From Lachnospiraceae bacterium (GTDB lineage: Bacteria; Bacillota; Clostridia; Lachnospirales; Lachnospiraceae): DNA of 45,795 nt. This document shows positions 34,748 to 43,675 of the stretch, one piece after another. A program made the position numbers and the translations under genes. Position 1 is the stretch's first letter. Each line of letters begins with the position of its first letter. The stretch is taken from assembly GCA_017936785.1 (NCBI GenBank), contig JAGBEV010000064.1, forward strand, positions 1 through 45,795, in the 5' to 3' direction. A model generated the notes under the pieces. That model saw only the letters and a program-made list of their open reading frames with translations. It was not told the DNA's origin and searched no databases.

Positions 34748-35675
34748 ATGCTGTTTATTGCCGGGGCTTATTGCGCTTGTGCTGTGTATGACCGGATGCG
34801 GAAACGACAACTCCCCAAATGAGTTGAGTACAGAAAATGCAGTTGTGGATGAAAACGGAACTTATCTTGCCGTGGGAGCCTATATTCCGGAAGTCGTAAA
34901 TAAGGAGAAGCCCTTTGAAAATTTTCAGAGGATTCCGGAGATTTCCCAAAATGAAATAGAAGGACCTTTTATAGAAGATACTGTGACTGTCCTGCCTTAT
35001 TCTGAGGATGCAAGAAAAGAGGAGAAAGAATCCTCCCCTCAGAAAGAAGGAATCCTTGTGGCGATCGATCCGGGACATCAGTCCAGGGGAAACAGTGAAA
35101 AAGAACCTGTGGGTCCGGGAGCGTCGGAAACCAAGGCAAAAGTTGCAGGAGGAACAAGAGGAGTATCTACCGGGGTTTATGAATATCAGTTGACACTGGA
35201 TGTATCCCTGAAACTGCGGGATGAGCTGCAGGCGCGGGGCTATGAGGTCTATATGGTGCGGGAGACCAATGATGTCAATATCAGCAATTCGGAAAGAGCG
35301 GTCATGTCCGCAGACGCCGGGGCGGATCTGCTGGTGAGGATTCATGCAAACGGTTCGGAAAATTCTTCCGCAAGCGGTATTATGACCATCTGCCCTACAG
35401 CGGCTAATCCCTATTGCAGCAGTATCTATTCCGATAGCAGAAGGCTTTCAGATGAGATTCTGGATCATATGCTGACAGAAACAGGAGCGGCAAGCAAGGG
35501 AGTCTGGGAAACGGATACTATGAGCGGAATCAACTGGTGCACCATTCCTGTTACCATCGTGGAAATGGGATTTATGAGCAATCCTGCTGAGGATGTATTG
35601 ATGCAGACAGCGGAATATCAGGATAAAATGGTAAAAGGAATGGCTGACGGGATCGATGCATATTTTGCCCAATAG
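34737..35675 (+). CDS. N-acetylmuramoyl-L-alanine amidase lipoprotein
   Basis: The 312-residue product has a lipoprotein signal with lipobox MTGC (cysteine at residue 21). After a linker of about 80 residues, the Amidase_3 zinc-peptidase domain begins: VAIDPGHQ (His ligand), YQLTLDVSLKLRDEL with the metal-binding Glu region, IHANGSENSSASG (His ligand) and VEMGFMSNPAED (catalytic Glu). It should cleave the bond between muramic acid and the peptide stem at the outer membrane face. It closes the LCP-glycosyltransferase operon. Confidence 0.9.
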   Translation: MKNKCCLLPGLIALVLCMTGCGNDNSPNELSTENAVVDENGTYLAVGAYIPEVVNKEKPFENFQRIPEISQNEIEGPFIEDTVTVLPYSEDARKEEKESSPQKEGILVAIDPGHQSRGNSEKEPVGPGASETKAKVAGGTRGVSTGVYEYQLTLDVSLKLRDELQARGYEVYMVRETNDVNISNSERAVMSADAGADLLVRIHANGSENSSASGIMTICPTAANPYCSSIYSDSRRLSDEILDHMLTETGAASKGVWETDTMSGINWCTIPVTIVEMGFMSNPAEDVLMQTAEYQDKMVKGMADGIDAYFAQ

Positions 35676-35778
35676 CCCTATAATATAAAGATTAAAAGAA
35701 ATCAATAAAATAACGGAAAAGAAGGCTGTGGCATTTCTGAGTGCCCGGTCTTTTATTTTTATAAAATTCAAAAAATTG

Positions 35779-35833
35779 TTGACAGGAGAAAAAGTTATAT
35801 GTTATTTTAAGTGTACTAACACAGATAGTACAC
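35779..35833 (+). promoter_or_regulatory. Promoter and inverted-repeat operator of the GntR-ABC operon
   Basis: TTGACA (35779-35784) is followed after 18 bp by TATTTT (35803-35808). Immediately downstream, GTGTACTA (35811-35818) and TAGTACAC (35826-35833) are perfect inverted arms with a 7-base spacer, as expected for a YtrA-type GntR autorepressor covering the transcription start. Confidence 0.7.
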
Positions 35834-35899
35834 GATGGTTTTAGAACCAATAGCAAAAGCTGTGGGTTTAAAGTGACACATTATGTTGAAGGAGAGATC

Positions 35900-36280
35900 A
35901 TGATGATTTGGATCGATTACACCGATGCAACACCCATCTATGAGCAGATCGTTACCAAGTACAAAAATCTCATAGTAAGAGGGGCGCTTGCACCAAATGA
36001 AAAGATGCCGTCAGTCAGAACGCTGGCGATGGAGCTTTCCATTAATCCAAATACGATTCAGAAGGCCTATGCCGAATTGGAGAGACAGGGATTTGTCTAT
36101 ACAGTGAAAGGCAGAGGAAATTTTGTTGCGAACAATGCGGGATTGAAAGAGATGAAAGAAAAAGAAATTTTACAAAAACTGGAAAGCGTGGTAAATGAGG
36201 CGGAGGAATCCGGTGTAGAGCTTTCTGTACTTATGGGATACTTAAATGAAAGAAAGGATAAAGGGGGTAAGCAGGCATGA
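35900..36280 (+). CDS. GntR family transcriptional regulator, YtrA type
   Basis: The 126-residue protein is a short GntR regulator: an N-terminal winged helix (TPIYEQIVTKYKNLIVRGAL, PSVRTLAMELSINPNTIQKAY) and a short C-terminal helical dimerisation tail without a ligand domain. This YtrA type normally controls an adjacent ABC exporter operon in response to envelope-active antibiotics. Two ATGs (35900, 35903) follow AAGGAG; either could be used. The stop overlaps the ATPase start by four bases. Confidence 0.92.
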   Translation: MMIWIDYTDATPIYEQIVTKYKNLIVRGALAPNEKMPSVRTLAMELSINPNTIQKAYAELERQGFVYTVKGRGNFVANNAGLKEMKEKEILQKLESVVNEAEESGVELSVLMGYLNERKDKGGKQA

Positions 36281-37185
36281 TTACCGTAAAAGGTGTTACA
36301 AAGAAGTTTGATGATTTTGTTGCGGTCAATCAAATTGATCTTGAGATGAGAGAAGGCATGGTATTTGGTCTGATCGGAACCAATGGTGCCGGCAAATCCA
36401 CCCTGCTGCGCATGATCAGCGGCGTGAGCCGTGCCGATACAGGAGAGATTCTCATAGATGATCTGAGTATATATGATAATCCGGCAGCAAAGGAAAAAGT
36501 ATTCTTCATTGCGGATGAACCATATTTTTTTGCCCATGCCAATGCAGTCGATATGGAAAAATACTATTCCATGGTATACAAGACCTTTGATAAGGATGAA
36601 TTTTATAAGCTCATGAGCCAGTTCGGACTGGAGGCAAAACGTAAGATCGGTACTTATTCAAAGGGAATGAAAAAGCAGCTGGCTTTTATTTTGGGATTGG
36701 CATCAAAGACCGGTTATCTGCTGTGTGATGAGACATTTGACGGGCTGGACCCGGTTATGCGTCAGGCTATTAAAAGCCTTCTGGCAAAGGAAATGGGAGA
36801 AAGAGGTCTGACACCCATTATTGCATCTCATAATTTAAGGGAATTAGAGGATATATGTGATACGGTAGGTCTGCTCCATAAGGGCGGAGTACTTCTTTCC
36901 AAAGATCTGGATGAGATGAAGTGCGGCATTCAGAAGGTGCAATGTGTATTCAAGGATGAAACGGAGTATGAGAAGGCATTATCGATCTGTCAGGTTATCA
37001 AAACAGAACGGAGAGGCTCCTTATATACTATAACGATCCGTGGGGAAAAGGCTGAAACCATGCACAAATTTGATTCCCTGGAAACAGTATTTTGTGAAGT
37101 GCTTCCATTGACCCTGGAAGAAATCTTTATCAGTGAAACGGAGGTAGTCGGATATGACATCAAAAAGCTCATTCTGGAAGCTTAG
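36277..37185 (+). CDS. ABC transporter ATP-binding protein (YtrB-like)
   Basis: The 302-residue ATPase has Walker A GTNGAGKST, signature YSKGMKKQ, Walker B YLLCDETFDGLD and H-loop ASHNLRELEDICD. It resembles the 214-residue ATPase at 17051 but has an extra C-terminal regulatory region of about 85 residues. It is encoded between the GntR regulator and the permease, both overlapping, so the three form one translationally coupled operon. Confidence 0.92.
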   Translation: MITVKGVTKKFDDFVAVNQIDLEMREGMVFGLIGTNGAGKSTLLRMISGVSRADTGEILIDDLSIYDNPAAKEKVFFIADEPYFFAHANAVDMEKYYSMVYKTFDKDEFYKLMSQFGLEAKRKIGTYSKGMKKQLAFILGLASKTGYLLCDETFDGLDPVMRQAIKSLLAKEMGERGLTPIIASHNLRELEDICDTVGLLHKGGVLLSKDLDEMKCGIQKVQCVFKDETEYEKALSICQVIKTERRGSLYTITIRGEKAETMHKFDSLETVFCEVLPLTLEEIFISETEVVGYDIKKLILEA

Positions 37186-39400
37186 CGGCTGGAATTTTAA
37201 GAAAAGACTGTGGACCTTTGCTCTTTGTACAGTCATCTGGTTTTTCATTCTGCCGGTATCTGTTTTTATGAGGGCAGGAGCGTTGATTCAGGGCTATGAT
37301 GCAGAGAGTTTAAAAGAGAACCTTAACTGGATCAGATATGTGATTGCCAACAGCAATATTTCCGGCGGCGGGTTTTATAGCATTGTGGCGATAGGTATGG
37401 GAATGCTTCTGGCTTTACAGGGATTTGCGTGGATCAACCACCAAAATAAGGTAGATATGTATAAGTCTGTTCCGGTAAAGGCTTCTGTCAGGTTTTGGTA
37501 CATCAATTTAAATAGTTTTTGGATATTCCTGATCAGTTTTGGCGTGAATATGATACTTGCCAATGGGGCAGCAGGTATCAGGGGGATTTGGAACCGGGCA
37601 TTTTTAGAAGCGTCCATATTAAGCTTTTTTATGCATTTGCTTTTGTTTATATCTTCGTATCTGCTGGTGCTCATTGCACAGAGCCTGACAGGGAATCTTG
37701 TGCTGGGCTTCTGCGGCGGTTCCATATTGCTGCTGATCGAACCTATGTGCTATGTATTAAGAGATGCATTGATGGGGACTTATTATGATACTTATATAAA
37801 TGAAATGGGATACAAATATTTTGGAAAAGGGATTTTTTCGCCGATCTCCGCTTATGTGGGAATGTATAAATCCGTGTCCATGAAGAATCTGGGATTTGCA
37901 GATAGTGAAAATTTTCATGCAGTCTGGGGATTTGTGGTCATACTGCTGGTACAGATCCTGATTTATGGAATGATAGCATATAAGCTGTATCGGAAAAGAC
38001 CGGCGCAGACAGGCGGAAAAAATATGATCTTTTCTAAAACAAAACCCGTTATTAAGTGTATGATCATGATCGTGGGCAGCTTGTATCTGGGTACGTTTAT
38101 GGCAAGATTTGATTCTTCTGCCACTCTTTGGTATGGTCTTTTCGGTGTGATCTGCGGATTGCTGATCCTTCAAGTGATCCTGCAGTCGATCATGGAAGGC
38201 GACTTTAAAGAGGCAGTTCACGGAAAAATTTCTTTTGGAGTTTCCGCAGTCCTGACATTGGCAGTATTCTTTATCTTTGCATTGGATTTGACCGGTTTTG
38301 ATACTTATCTCCCAAAAGCAGATCAGGTCAAAGATTTTGCCTTTGTGCGACCTGCAGAGTACTATTATAGTTTTATGGATGAAGACGGCAATTATGTATC
38401 TTCCCAGGATTATTTGATGGAAAACATGAAAATTTCCGATGAAAATGCCAAAGAACAGGTGCTGGCAATGCTGGAGGCGGCAATAAAGTCAGATGAGTAT
38501 TATTATAAAGATGACCAGGAGACAACCTTTTATGAAACAATAGGATCAGCCAGATCTGTGACCAGGTATTCCTATGACGGACATTCTTATGAGGACGGAG
38601 AATATAAAGAGGAAATTCGTGTGAAATTCCGTCTCGCCGGCGGCAGGGAGGTTGTACGCCGTTATTACCTGAAAAAAGATGCTGTCAGGGATTGCTGGAT
38701 GGGGCTGTATGAATTGGCAGATTATAAAACTGCACAGTATATGATTTTGAAAGATGGCATGGAAGAAAAGTACCTGAATTCTGAATGTATCCCTCGGGTT
38801 TCTTATCATACCTACAATGTAGGAGCCAGTGACTGCAACAGCAAAGCCTATGAAGTGGTAAAAGATTTATTTGATGCTTTGAAAGAAGATGTGGCGCACA
38901 GGAGTGCACAGACTGTGGTCAGTGGACCGCCGGTGGGAATTTTATATTTTAGTCAGGATTATTCCCCGGCTCAGATTGACATGTTTGGCAGGGAACTGAT
39001 AGGCTTTGAGATACCGGTTTATGAAGATGATGAAGCAACTATGGCATTGTTAGAAGAGCTGGGCTGGTATCAGGAGCCGGGATTCAAAGAAGATGAAGTG
39101 GCTAAGATCATCATATATCAGGCGGTAAACGAGGAACAGAATAAAGTGTTGGAAATCCAGCCGGGAGATCCATTGTTTACAGCAGCAGTTGATGATCTGA
39201 TTGTGTCCGATGCCGTCAACTATGTAGATTCGGGAGCATTTACCAAAATAAATTACTGGGCAGAGGCGATCACATATGGCGGTGTAGAAAGTGATGATTA
39301 TAATTACCGTTATTCGTGTCTTCTGGATGTATCCAAATTCCCCAAAGAATTGGAAAAAGCCTTTGAAGAAGTGGAAGTAGAAGAAGAGGAAGTTTATTAA
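37154..39400 (+). CDS. ABC-2 type permease with large C-terminal domain
   Basis: The 748-residue protein has about eight membrane helices in its first 400 residues, with KVDMYKSVPVKASVRFWYINL in the loop characteristic of this permease group (paralogue at 17692: FFSLPFSRQQLY). The long soluble domain that follows (about 420-748), presumably extracytoplasmic, starts with a Tyr/Asp-rich segment and ends in a Glu-rich tail. It starts 32 bases within the ATPase gene, with CGGAGG nine bases before. Likely role: detoxification of, or response to, cell-wall-active compounds. Confidence 0.8.
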   Translation: MTSKSSFWKLSGWNFKKRLWTFALCTVIWFFILPVSVFMRAGALIQGYDAESLKENLNWIRYVIANSNISGGGFYSIVAIGMGMLLALQGFAWINHQNKVDMYKSVPVKASVRFWYINLNSFWIFLISFGVNMILANGAAGIRGIWNRAFLEASILSFFMHLLLFISSYLLVLIAQSLTGNLVLGFCGGSILLLIEPMCYVLRDALMGTYYDTYINEMGYKYFGKGIFSPISAYVGMYKSVSMKNLGFADSENFHAVWGFVVILLVQILIYGMIAYKLYRKRPAQTGGKNMIFSKTKPVIKCMIMIVGSLYLGTFMARFDSSATLWYGLFGVICGLLILQVILQSIMEGDFKEAVHGKISFGVSAVLTLAVFFIFALDLTGFDTYLPKADQVKDFAFVRPAEYYYSFMDEDGNYVSSQDYLMENMKISDENAKEQVLAMLEAAIKSDEYYYKDDQETTFYETIGSARSVTRYSYDGHSYEDGEYKEEIRVKFRLAGGREVVRRYYLKKDAVRDCWMGLYELADYKTAQYMILKDGMEEKYLNSECIPRVSYHTYNVGASDCNSKAYEVVKDLFDALKEDVAHRSAQTVVSGPPVGILYFSQDYSPAQIDMFGRELIGFEIPVYEDDEATMALLEELGWYQEPGFKEDEVAKIIIYQAVNEEQNKVLEIQPGDPLFTAAVDDLIVSDAVNYVDSGAFTKINYWAEAITYGGVESDDYNYRYSCLLDVSKFPKELEKAFEEVEVEEEEVY

Positions 39401-39415
39401 GAACAAATAAAAAAT

Positions 39416-39455
39416 GGCGCATGGATTGGTATTTTCCAATCCCATGCGCCTTTTA
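39416..39455. terminator. Bidirectional terminator between convergent genes
   Basis: GGCGCATGGATTGG (39416-39429) pairs with CCAATCCCATGCGCC (39436-39450) with one bulged base; TTTTAT follows on plus and a T-run on minus. Confidence 0.92.
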
Positions 39456-39462
39456 TCTGTTT

Positions 39463-40326
39463 TTAATCTTTACACCATCGTCCGCTGGCACCGCAGGGAA
39501 GAACCAGACCGTTGGAGGTCACGGGCAAACCGATTTCTTCAGCTTCCACATGACCGCCAAATTGGTCAACGATGACAGTATTGATCATGTAGGAAAGCAC
39601 TGCGGGCTGCAGTCCTGTAGTATAGGAATTGATCAGGAAGAAAATGGAATCTTTATTCAAAAGCTTTGCTGTTAATTGAATAAAAGGATAAACGGATTCT
39701 TCAATCTTCCATATTTCCCCTTTGGGTCCTCTTCCATAAGAAGGTGGGTCCATAATAATACCATCATAGGTATTGCCGCGGCGGATTTCACGTTCTACAA
39801 ATTTTACACAGTCATCCACAAGCCAGCGGATAGGAGCATCTGCAAGACCGCTGGAAACTGCATTCTCTTTTGCCCAGGTGACCATCCCCTTGGAAGCGTC
39901 CACATGGGTAACGGCAGCGCCTGCTTTTGCGGCGGAAATAGTTGCGCCGCCGGTATAGGCGAAGAGATTTAGTACTTTCACCGGTCTGCCGGCATTTTTT
40001 ATCTTTTCTGCACACCAGTCCCAATTCACGGCCTGTTCCGGAAAAAGTCCCGTATGTTTAAAACTAAATGGCTTTAAATGAAAAGTCAGGTCTCTGTATT
40101 TGATTGTCCATTCCTTTGGAAGGTTGCGGAATTCCCATTCACCGCCGCCCTTACTGCTGCGGTGGTAGTGACCGTTTTTCTGTTTCCATGCCGGGTGGTC
40201 ATGACCGGTGTCCCATATAACCTGGGGATCGGGGCGGACCAGAATATAATCACCCCATCTTTCACATTTTTCACCGGAACAGGTATCTATGACTTCATAA
40301 TCTTTCCATTGATCTGCAATCCACAT
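39463..40326 (-). CDS. Class I SAM-dependent methyltransferase (RlmI/RlmK-related)
   Basis: The 287-residue protein has a Rossmann-type methyltransferase domain (about 120-260): motif I NLFAYTGGATISAAKAGA, motif II THVDASKGMVTWAKEN and motif IV IIMDPPSYGRG. These correspond to the family that contains RlmI-type 23S rRNA cytosine methyltransferases. It lacks a clear N-terminal PUA domain, though the first 90 residues may form an RNA-binding module. Probable rRNA methylase; the exact target is unknown. AGGAGG lies before the start. Confidence 0.85.
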   Translation of the reverse strand: MWIADQWKDYEVIDTCSGEKCERWGDYILVRPDPQVIWDTGHDHPAWKQKNGHYHRSSKGGGEWEFRNLPKEWTIKYRDLTFHLKPFSFKHTGLFPEQAVNWDWCAEKIKNAGRPVKVLNLFAYTGGATISAAKAGAAVTHVDASKGMVTWAKENAVSSGLADAPIRWLVDDCVKFVEREIRRGNTYDGIIMDPPSYGRGPKGEIWKIEESVYPFIQLTAKLLNKDSIFFLINSYTTGLQPAVLSYMINTVIVDQFGGHVEAEEIGLPVTSNGLVLPCGASGRWCKD

Positions 40327-40344
40327 AATAGTTCCTCCTATACG

Positions 40345-40788
40345 TTACCAATATTTCCCCACTTCTCCAAGATAATCAATGCCAAAGCTGACCAAAAGAA
40401 CATTTCGGACAAGGCAGAAAACAATGAGAATGATCAGGAATGCCCATAAAAAACCAAGATAAATGTCAAACCTTGCATCTCCATGCTGTTTGATCAGGAA
40501 AAACAGGGTCTTGAAATAGTAATAGATCAAGCTGGCTGCCATGTAGACGACCAGAGGATTGCACAAAAGGGATTCAATAATATGAAAATGAAGCAGATGA
40601 GCTACTGCACGGGTGCCTCCGCAGCCGGGACAGTAAAGATGCAGGTAAGTCTTTAAGCCACAAGGAGGAAAGAAGGCAGGATAGCTGTCCGCTGCTGCCA
40701 GATAACCGAAAGCGAAAAAGGGAATGAAAAATATAAAGATACTCAAAACGATAAATTGAACTTTTTTGATATGAGCATGATAATACAT
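40345..40788 (-). CDS. DUF2752 membrane protein
   Basis: The 147-residue protein has three to four membrane helices. The loop LYCPGCGGTRAVAHLLHF is the DUF2752 signature (CPGCGGTR), probably metal-binding or at least structurally important. Function of the family is unknown. It precedes the methyltransferase by 19 bases in the same direction, with AGGAGA before its start, and diverges from the DUF4190 gene pair; DUF2752 and DUF4190 genes are often neighbours in Lachnospiraceae. Confidence 0.85.
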   Translation of the reverse strand: MYYHAHIKKVQFIVLSIFIFFIPFFAFGYLAAADSYPAFFPPCGLKTYLHLYCPGCGGTRAVAHLLHFHIIESLLCNPLVVYMAASLIYYYFKTLFFLIKQHGDARFDIYLGFLWAFLIILIVFCLVRNVLLVSFGIDYLGEVGKYW

Positions 40789-40878
40789 GAAAATTCTCCT
40801 TTGTCGCTTCCTTGTGCAGGGGATATTTTTATCACATATACAATGTACAATATTTTTGCCTAATAGTCAAAAAGTAAG

Positions 40879-40932
40879 TTGAATAATTCAATAATATTGT
40901 GTATAATGTTTTTTATCAGCCAAAATTGGCTG
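40879..40932 (+). promoter_or_regulatory. Promoter and short palindrome of the first DUF4190 gene
   Basis: TTGAAT (40879-40884), 17 bp, TATAAT (40902-40907). The transcript begins with CAGCCAA-AA-TTGGCTG (40917-40932), a perfect 7-bp-arm palindrome that could be an operator or a 5' hairpin. Confidence 0.7.
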
Positions 40933-40966
40933 AAATATGATAAAAGAATTCTAGGAGGGAATAAAA

Positions 40967-41320
40967 ATGGATAACAACAATATGATGAACAATGATTTTG
41001 ACCAGCAGCCGGTTTACCAGCAGCCACAGCCGGTAGAGAATAAATCAAATACAAAGTCTATTCTGGCATTGGTATTTGGTATTCTTGCACTCTTGATTTC
41101 CTGTTGCTGTACATATCTTGGAATCATTCTTGGTATAGTAGGTATTGTTATGGCTGTACTTTCCAAAAATGATAATGACGGAAAGTTTTCAGGAATGGCT
41201 ATTGCAGGATTGATCTGTTCTATTCTTGGTATTGTAATCTCAGTAGTTTCTATTATTTTGGTATTAACTGGTACAGTTTCTAACGGATTTACAGAATATT
41301 TAAATTCCATGCAGTATTAA
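40967..41320 (+). CDS. DUF4190 domain membrane protein (first of tandem pair)
   Basis: The 117-residue protein has a polar N-terminal tail (MDNNNMMNND, then Gln/Pro repeats) and two membrane helices with SILALVFGILALLISCCC and GMAIAGLICSILGIVISVV, the DUF4190 signature. AGGAGGG precedes the start. Its function is unknown. Helix one carries a run of Cys residues (SCCCTY), which the second copy shares (CCCYG). Confidence 0.85.
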   Translation: MDNNNMMNNDFDQQPVYQQPQPVENKSNTKSILALVFGILALLISCCCTYLGIILGIVGIVMAVLSKNDNDGKFSGMAIAGLICSILGIVISVVSIILVLTGTVSNGFTEYLNSMQY

Positions 41321-41360
41321 TTTAATGGATTTTATATGGGATTTATGACAGGGAGTAGTA

Positions 41361-41873
41361 ATGGATAACAACAATATGATGAATAACGGTCCGGACGGAC
41401 AATTTAATTCTAATAACCAATATAATGGGGCGCTGCAGGGAAATCCTGCTCCTCAGTATTATGGGAATGGTCAGTACAATCCAAATGACCCGTTTACCAT
41501 GAATGGTTCATATGATCCCAATGCTCAATATGGTATGCCCGATTACAATCAGCCATATCAATCCTATCAGCCCTATCAGGGAAATATTTATGCGCAGCCC
41601 GGTGAATCTAACTCAGCAAATGGGAAAGCCGTTGCTTCATTGGTCTGTGGAATATTTTCTCTTCTGCTTTGCTGCTGTTATGGTGTTCCGGCAATTATTT
41701 TAGGTATCATAGCCATTGTTCTGGCGGTGCTTTCTAAGAAAGACAATATGGGACAGATGCCGGGAATGGCGGTTGCCGGTTTGGTTTTGGGAATTATAGG
41801 AATTGTTATGGGTGTTATTTACATACTGATACTTATCTTGGCAGTAGCAGAAGAAGGTATGTATGCAACCTGA
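41361..41873 (+). CDS. DUF4190 domain membrane protein (second of tandem pair)
   Basis: The 170-residue protein is a paralogue of the preceding one. The first 25 or so bases of the two coding regions are almost identical (MDNNNMMNN), but here the polar tail extends to about 90 residues with Tyr/Asn/Gln/Pro repeats (YQSYQPYQG). The two membrane helices match DUF4190 (AVASLVCGIFSLLLCCC, GMAVAGLVLGIIGIVMG). It lies 40 bases downstream, presumably in the same operon. CAGGGAG precedes the start. Confidence 0.85.
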   Translation: MDNNNMMNNGPDGQFNSNNQYNGALQGNPAPQYYGNGQYNPNDPFTMNGSYDPNAQYGMPDYNQPYQSYQPYQGNIYAQPGESNSANGKAVASLVCGIFSLLLCCCYGVPAIILGIIAIVLAVLSKKDNMGQMPGMAVAGLVLGIIGIVMGVIYILILILAVAEEGMYAT

Positions 41874-41924
41874 GATGATCAATGCAGGGCAATAAAATGT
41901 TCCATAATAATAATGTAAGAGTTC

Positions 41925-41962
41925 AAAAAAGAACAGACGATTTGACAGGTCTGTTCTTTTTT
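41925..41962 (+). terminator. Rho-independent terminator
   Basis: AAAAAAGAACAGAC pairs with GTCTGTTCTTTTTT around a 10-base loop, ending the DUF4190 operon. Confidence 0.95.
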
Positions 41963-42050
41963 CTTGTGTTGATGCGGATAAGTATGCTATTATGGGAAAA
42001 GTGAATTATTAGAATGAGTAACAGCGTTAAGAGGAGAGGAGTAGTTACAT

Positions 42051-43589
42051 ATGACAACATCAGACATTTGCATCCTGATTTCCATTGTGGCATATCTGCT
42101 GCTGGTAGTCTGGATTGGAGTTGCATTTTCAAGAAAGAACAAAACAACGGATGATTTTTATCTGGGAGGAAGAAAGCTGGGGCCTTTTGTTACGGCAATG
42201 AGCGCCGAGGCATCTGATATGAGCAGCTGGCTTTTGATGGGACTTCCGGGAGTGGCATATGCTACAGGTATTGCAGATGCCTTTTGGACTGCCATCGGAC
42301 TGGCAATAGGAACTTATATTAACTGGCTGGTAGTGGCAAAAAGACTGCGTAAATATACAGTGGCGTGTAACAATTCCACCACTATACCGATTTTCTTTTC
42401 CAACCGATACAGGGATGACAAGAAAATCCTGTCCGTAATTGCAGCAGTTGTAATCATTATTTTCTTTGTACCTTATACCGCTTCCGGTTTTGCAGCATGC
42501 GGAAAGTTGTTTGCATCCCTTTTTGGATGGGATTATTTTGCGGCTATGATCATCAGCGCTGTAGTAATCGTAGGATATACAACATTAGGCGGATTTCTTG
42601 CAGCAAGTACCTCTGACTTTTTGCAGAGTATTATCATGACCATTGCCATTTTTGTAGTATTGGGCTATGGTGTGGTTACAGCAGGCGGTATTGACAGTGT
42701 AATGGCCAACGCTGAAAGCATGGCAGGTTACTTTAGCCTGACTTCTGTTTATGATGCCGCTACAGGCACATCGGCGGACTATGGCATTATTACCATTTTT
42801 TCCATGCTGGCATGGGGACTTGGGTACTTTGGTATGCCTCATGTGCTTCTTCGGTTTATGGCTATTGAAGACCCTGGCAAGCTGAAACTGTCCAGAAGAA
42901 TCGCTACTGTCTGGGTTTTCATTTCCTTAGGAGTTGCAATCTTTATTGGTGTTGTGGGAAATGCCATGAGCAAAAAGGGCGTTATTCCCACATTGGATGA
43001 TCCGGAGACTATTATCGTTTCTATTGCAACTGTTATCAGCAAACATGGTATTGCTGCAGCGCTGATTGCAGGATTGATACTTGCCGGTATTCTTGCCGCA
43101 ACCATGTCAACAGCGGATTCCCAGCTATTGGCAGCATCCTCCAGCGCATCACAGAATATTATTAAGGAAGTCTTCTTTAAAAATCTGTCTGAAAGAGCGG
43201 CTATGATTATTGCCAGAATTACGGTTGTGGTTATTTCGGTTGTTGCAATCTTTATTGCCAAGGACCCTAACAGCTCTGTATTTGAAATTGTATCCTTTGC
43301 ATGGGCGGGATTCGGTGCTGCATTCGGACCGGTCATGCTGCTTGCCCTGTTCTGGAAACGTTCCAATAAATGGGGAGCTCTTACAGGAATGTTTACAGGC
43401 GGCGTTATGGTATTTGTATGGAAGTTTCTGGTAAAGCCACTGGGCGGCGCATGGAATATTTATGAGTTGCTGCCTGCATTTATTGCGGCAATTGCAGTAA
43501 ATGTTGTGGTTAGTATGTTGACAAAGGCGCCTACACAAGATATGGTAGATGAGTTTGATGGAGTGGTCAAAGAGTGTAAGGCAAAATAA
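42051..43589 (+). CDS. putP: Sodium/proline symporter (PutP type, SSS family)
   Basis: The 512-residue protein has thirteen predicted membrane helices. The N-terminal half contains DDFYLGGRKLGPFVTAMSAEASDMSSWLLMGLPG, the conserved sodium-binding region of PutP, and NNSTTIPIFFSNR. The later LAATMSTADSQLLAASSS segment (helix eight) supplies further Na+ ligands in this family. Length and order match PutP. It should import proline with Na+, although other amino acids cannot be excluded. GAGGAG precedes the start. A terminator follows. Confidence 0.88.
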   Translation: MTTSDICILISIVAYLLLVVWIGVAFSRKNKTTDDFYLGGRKLGPFVTAMSAEASDMSSWLLMGLPGVAYATGIADAFWTAIGLAIGTYINWLVVAKRLRKYTVACNNSTTIPIFFSNRYRDDKKILSVIAAVVIIIFFVPYTASGFAACGKLFASLFGWDYFAAMIISAVVIVGYTTLGGFLAASTSDFLQSIIMTIAIFVVLGYGVVTAGGIDSVMANAESMAGYFSLTSVYDAATGTSADYGIITIFSMLAWGLGYFGMPHVLLRFMAIEDPGKLKLSRRIATVWVFISLGVAIFIGVVGNAMSKKGVIPTLDDPETIIVSIATVISKHGIAAALIAGLILAGILAATMSTADSQLLAASSSASQNIIKEVFFKNLSERAAMIIARITVVVISVVAIFIAKDPNSSVFEIVSFAWAGFGAAFGPVMLLALFWKRSNKWGALTGMFTGGVMVFVWKFLVKPLGGAWNIYELLPAFIAAIAVNVVVSMLTKAPTQDMVDEFDGVVKECKAK

Positions 43590-43628
43590 AAATGTACTAA
43601 AAAAAGAACAATTTTTTTAAAAGGTTTG

Positions 43629-43659
43629 GAAAAAAGGGGCTTGCAAAGCTCCTTTTTTT
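43629..43659 (+). terminator. Terminator of the symporter gene
   Basis: AAAAAAGGGGCTT and AAGCTCCTTTTTTT form the stem (one G-U) with a GCA loop. Its 3' arm overlaps the S10 operon promoter. Confidence 0.9.
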
Positions 43660-43669
43660 CATATATACT
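43641..43669 (+). promoter_or_regulatory. Promoter of the S10 ribosomal operon
   Basis: TTGCAA (43641-43646), 17 bp and TATACT (43664-43669) lie within and just after the terminator of the symporter gene. It would start the long structured leader before rpsJ. Confidence 0.55.
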
Positions 43670-43675
43670 AGCAAT

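Noticed and set aside
34755-35345. 196-codon open frame on the minus strand
   Set aside because: Antisense to the amidase gene; no start signal and an Arg/Ser/Phe/Cys-rich sequence typical of a shadow frame.
35715-35760. Hairpin after the amidase gene as terminator
   Set aside because: Only short, imperfect pairing (GGCA/TGCC) was found before the T-rich stretch, so I did not list it.
42839-43366. 175-codon open frame on the minus strand
   Set aside because: Antisense to putP with no ribosome binding site; it arises from the codon composition of the symporter gene.
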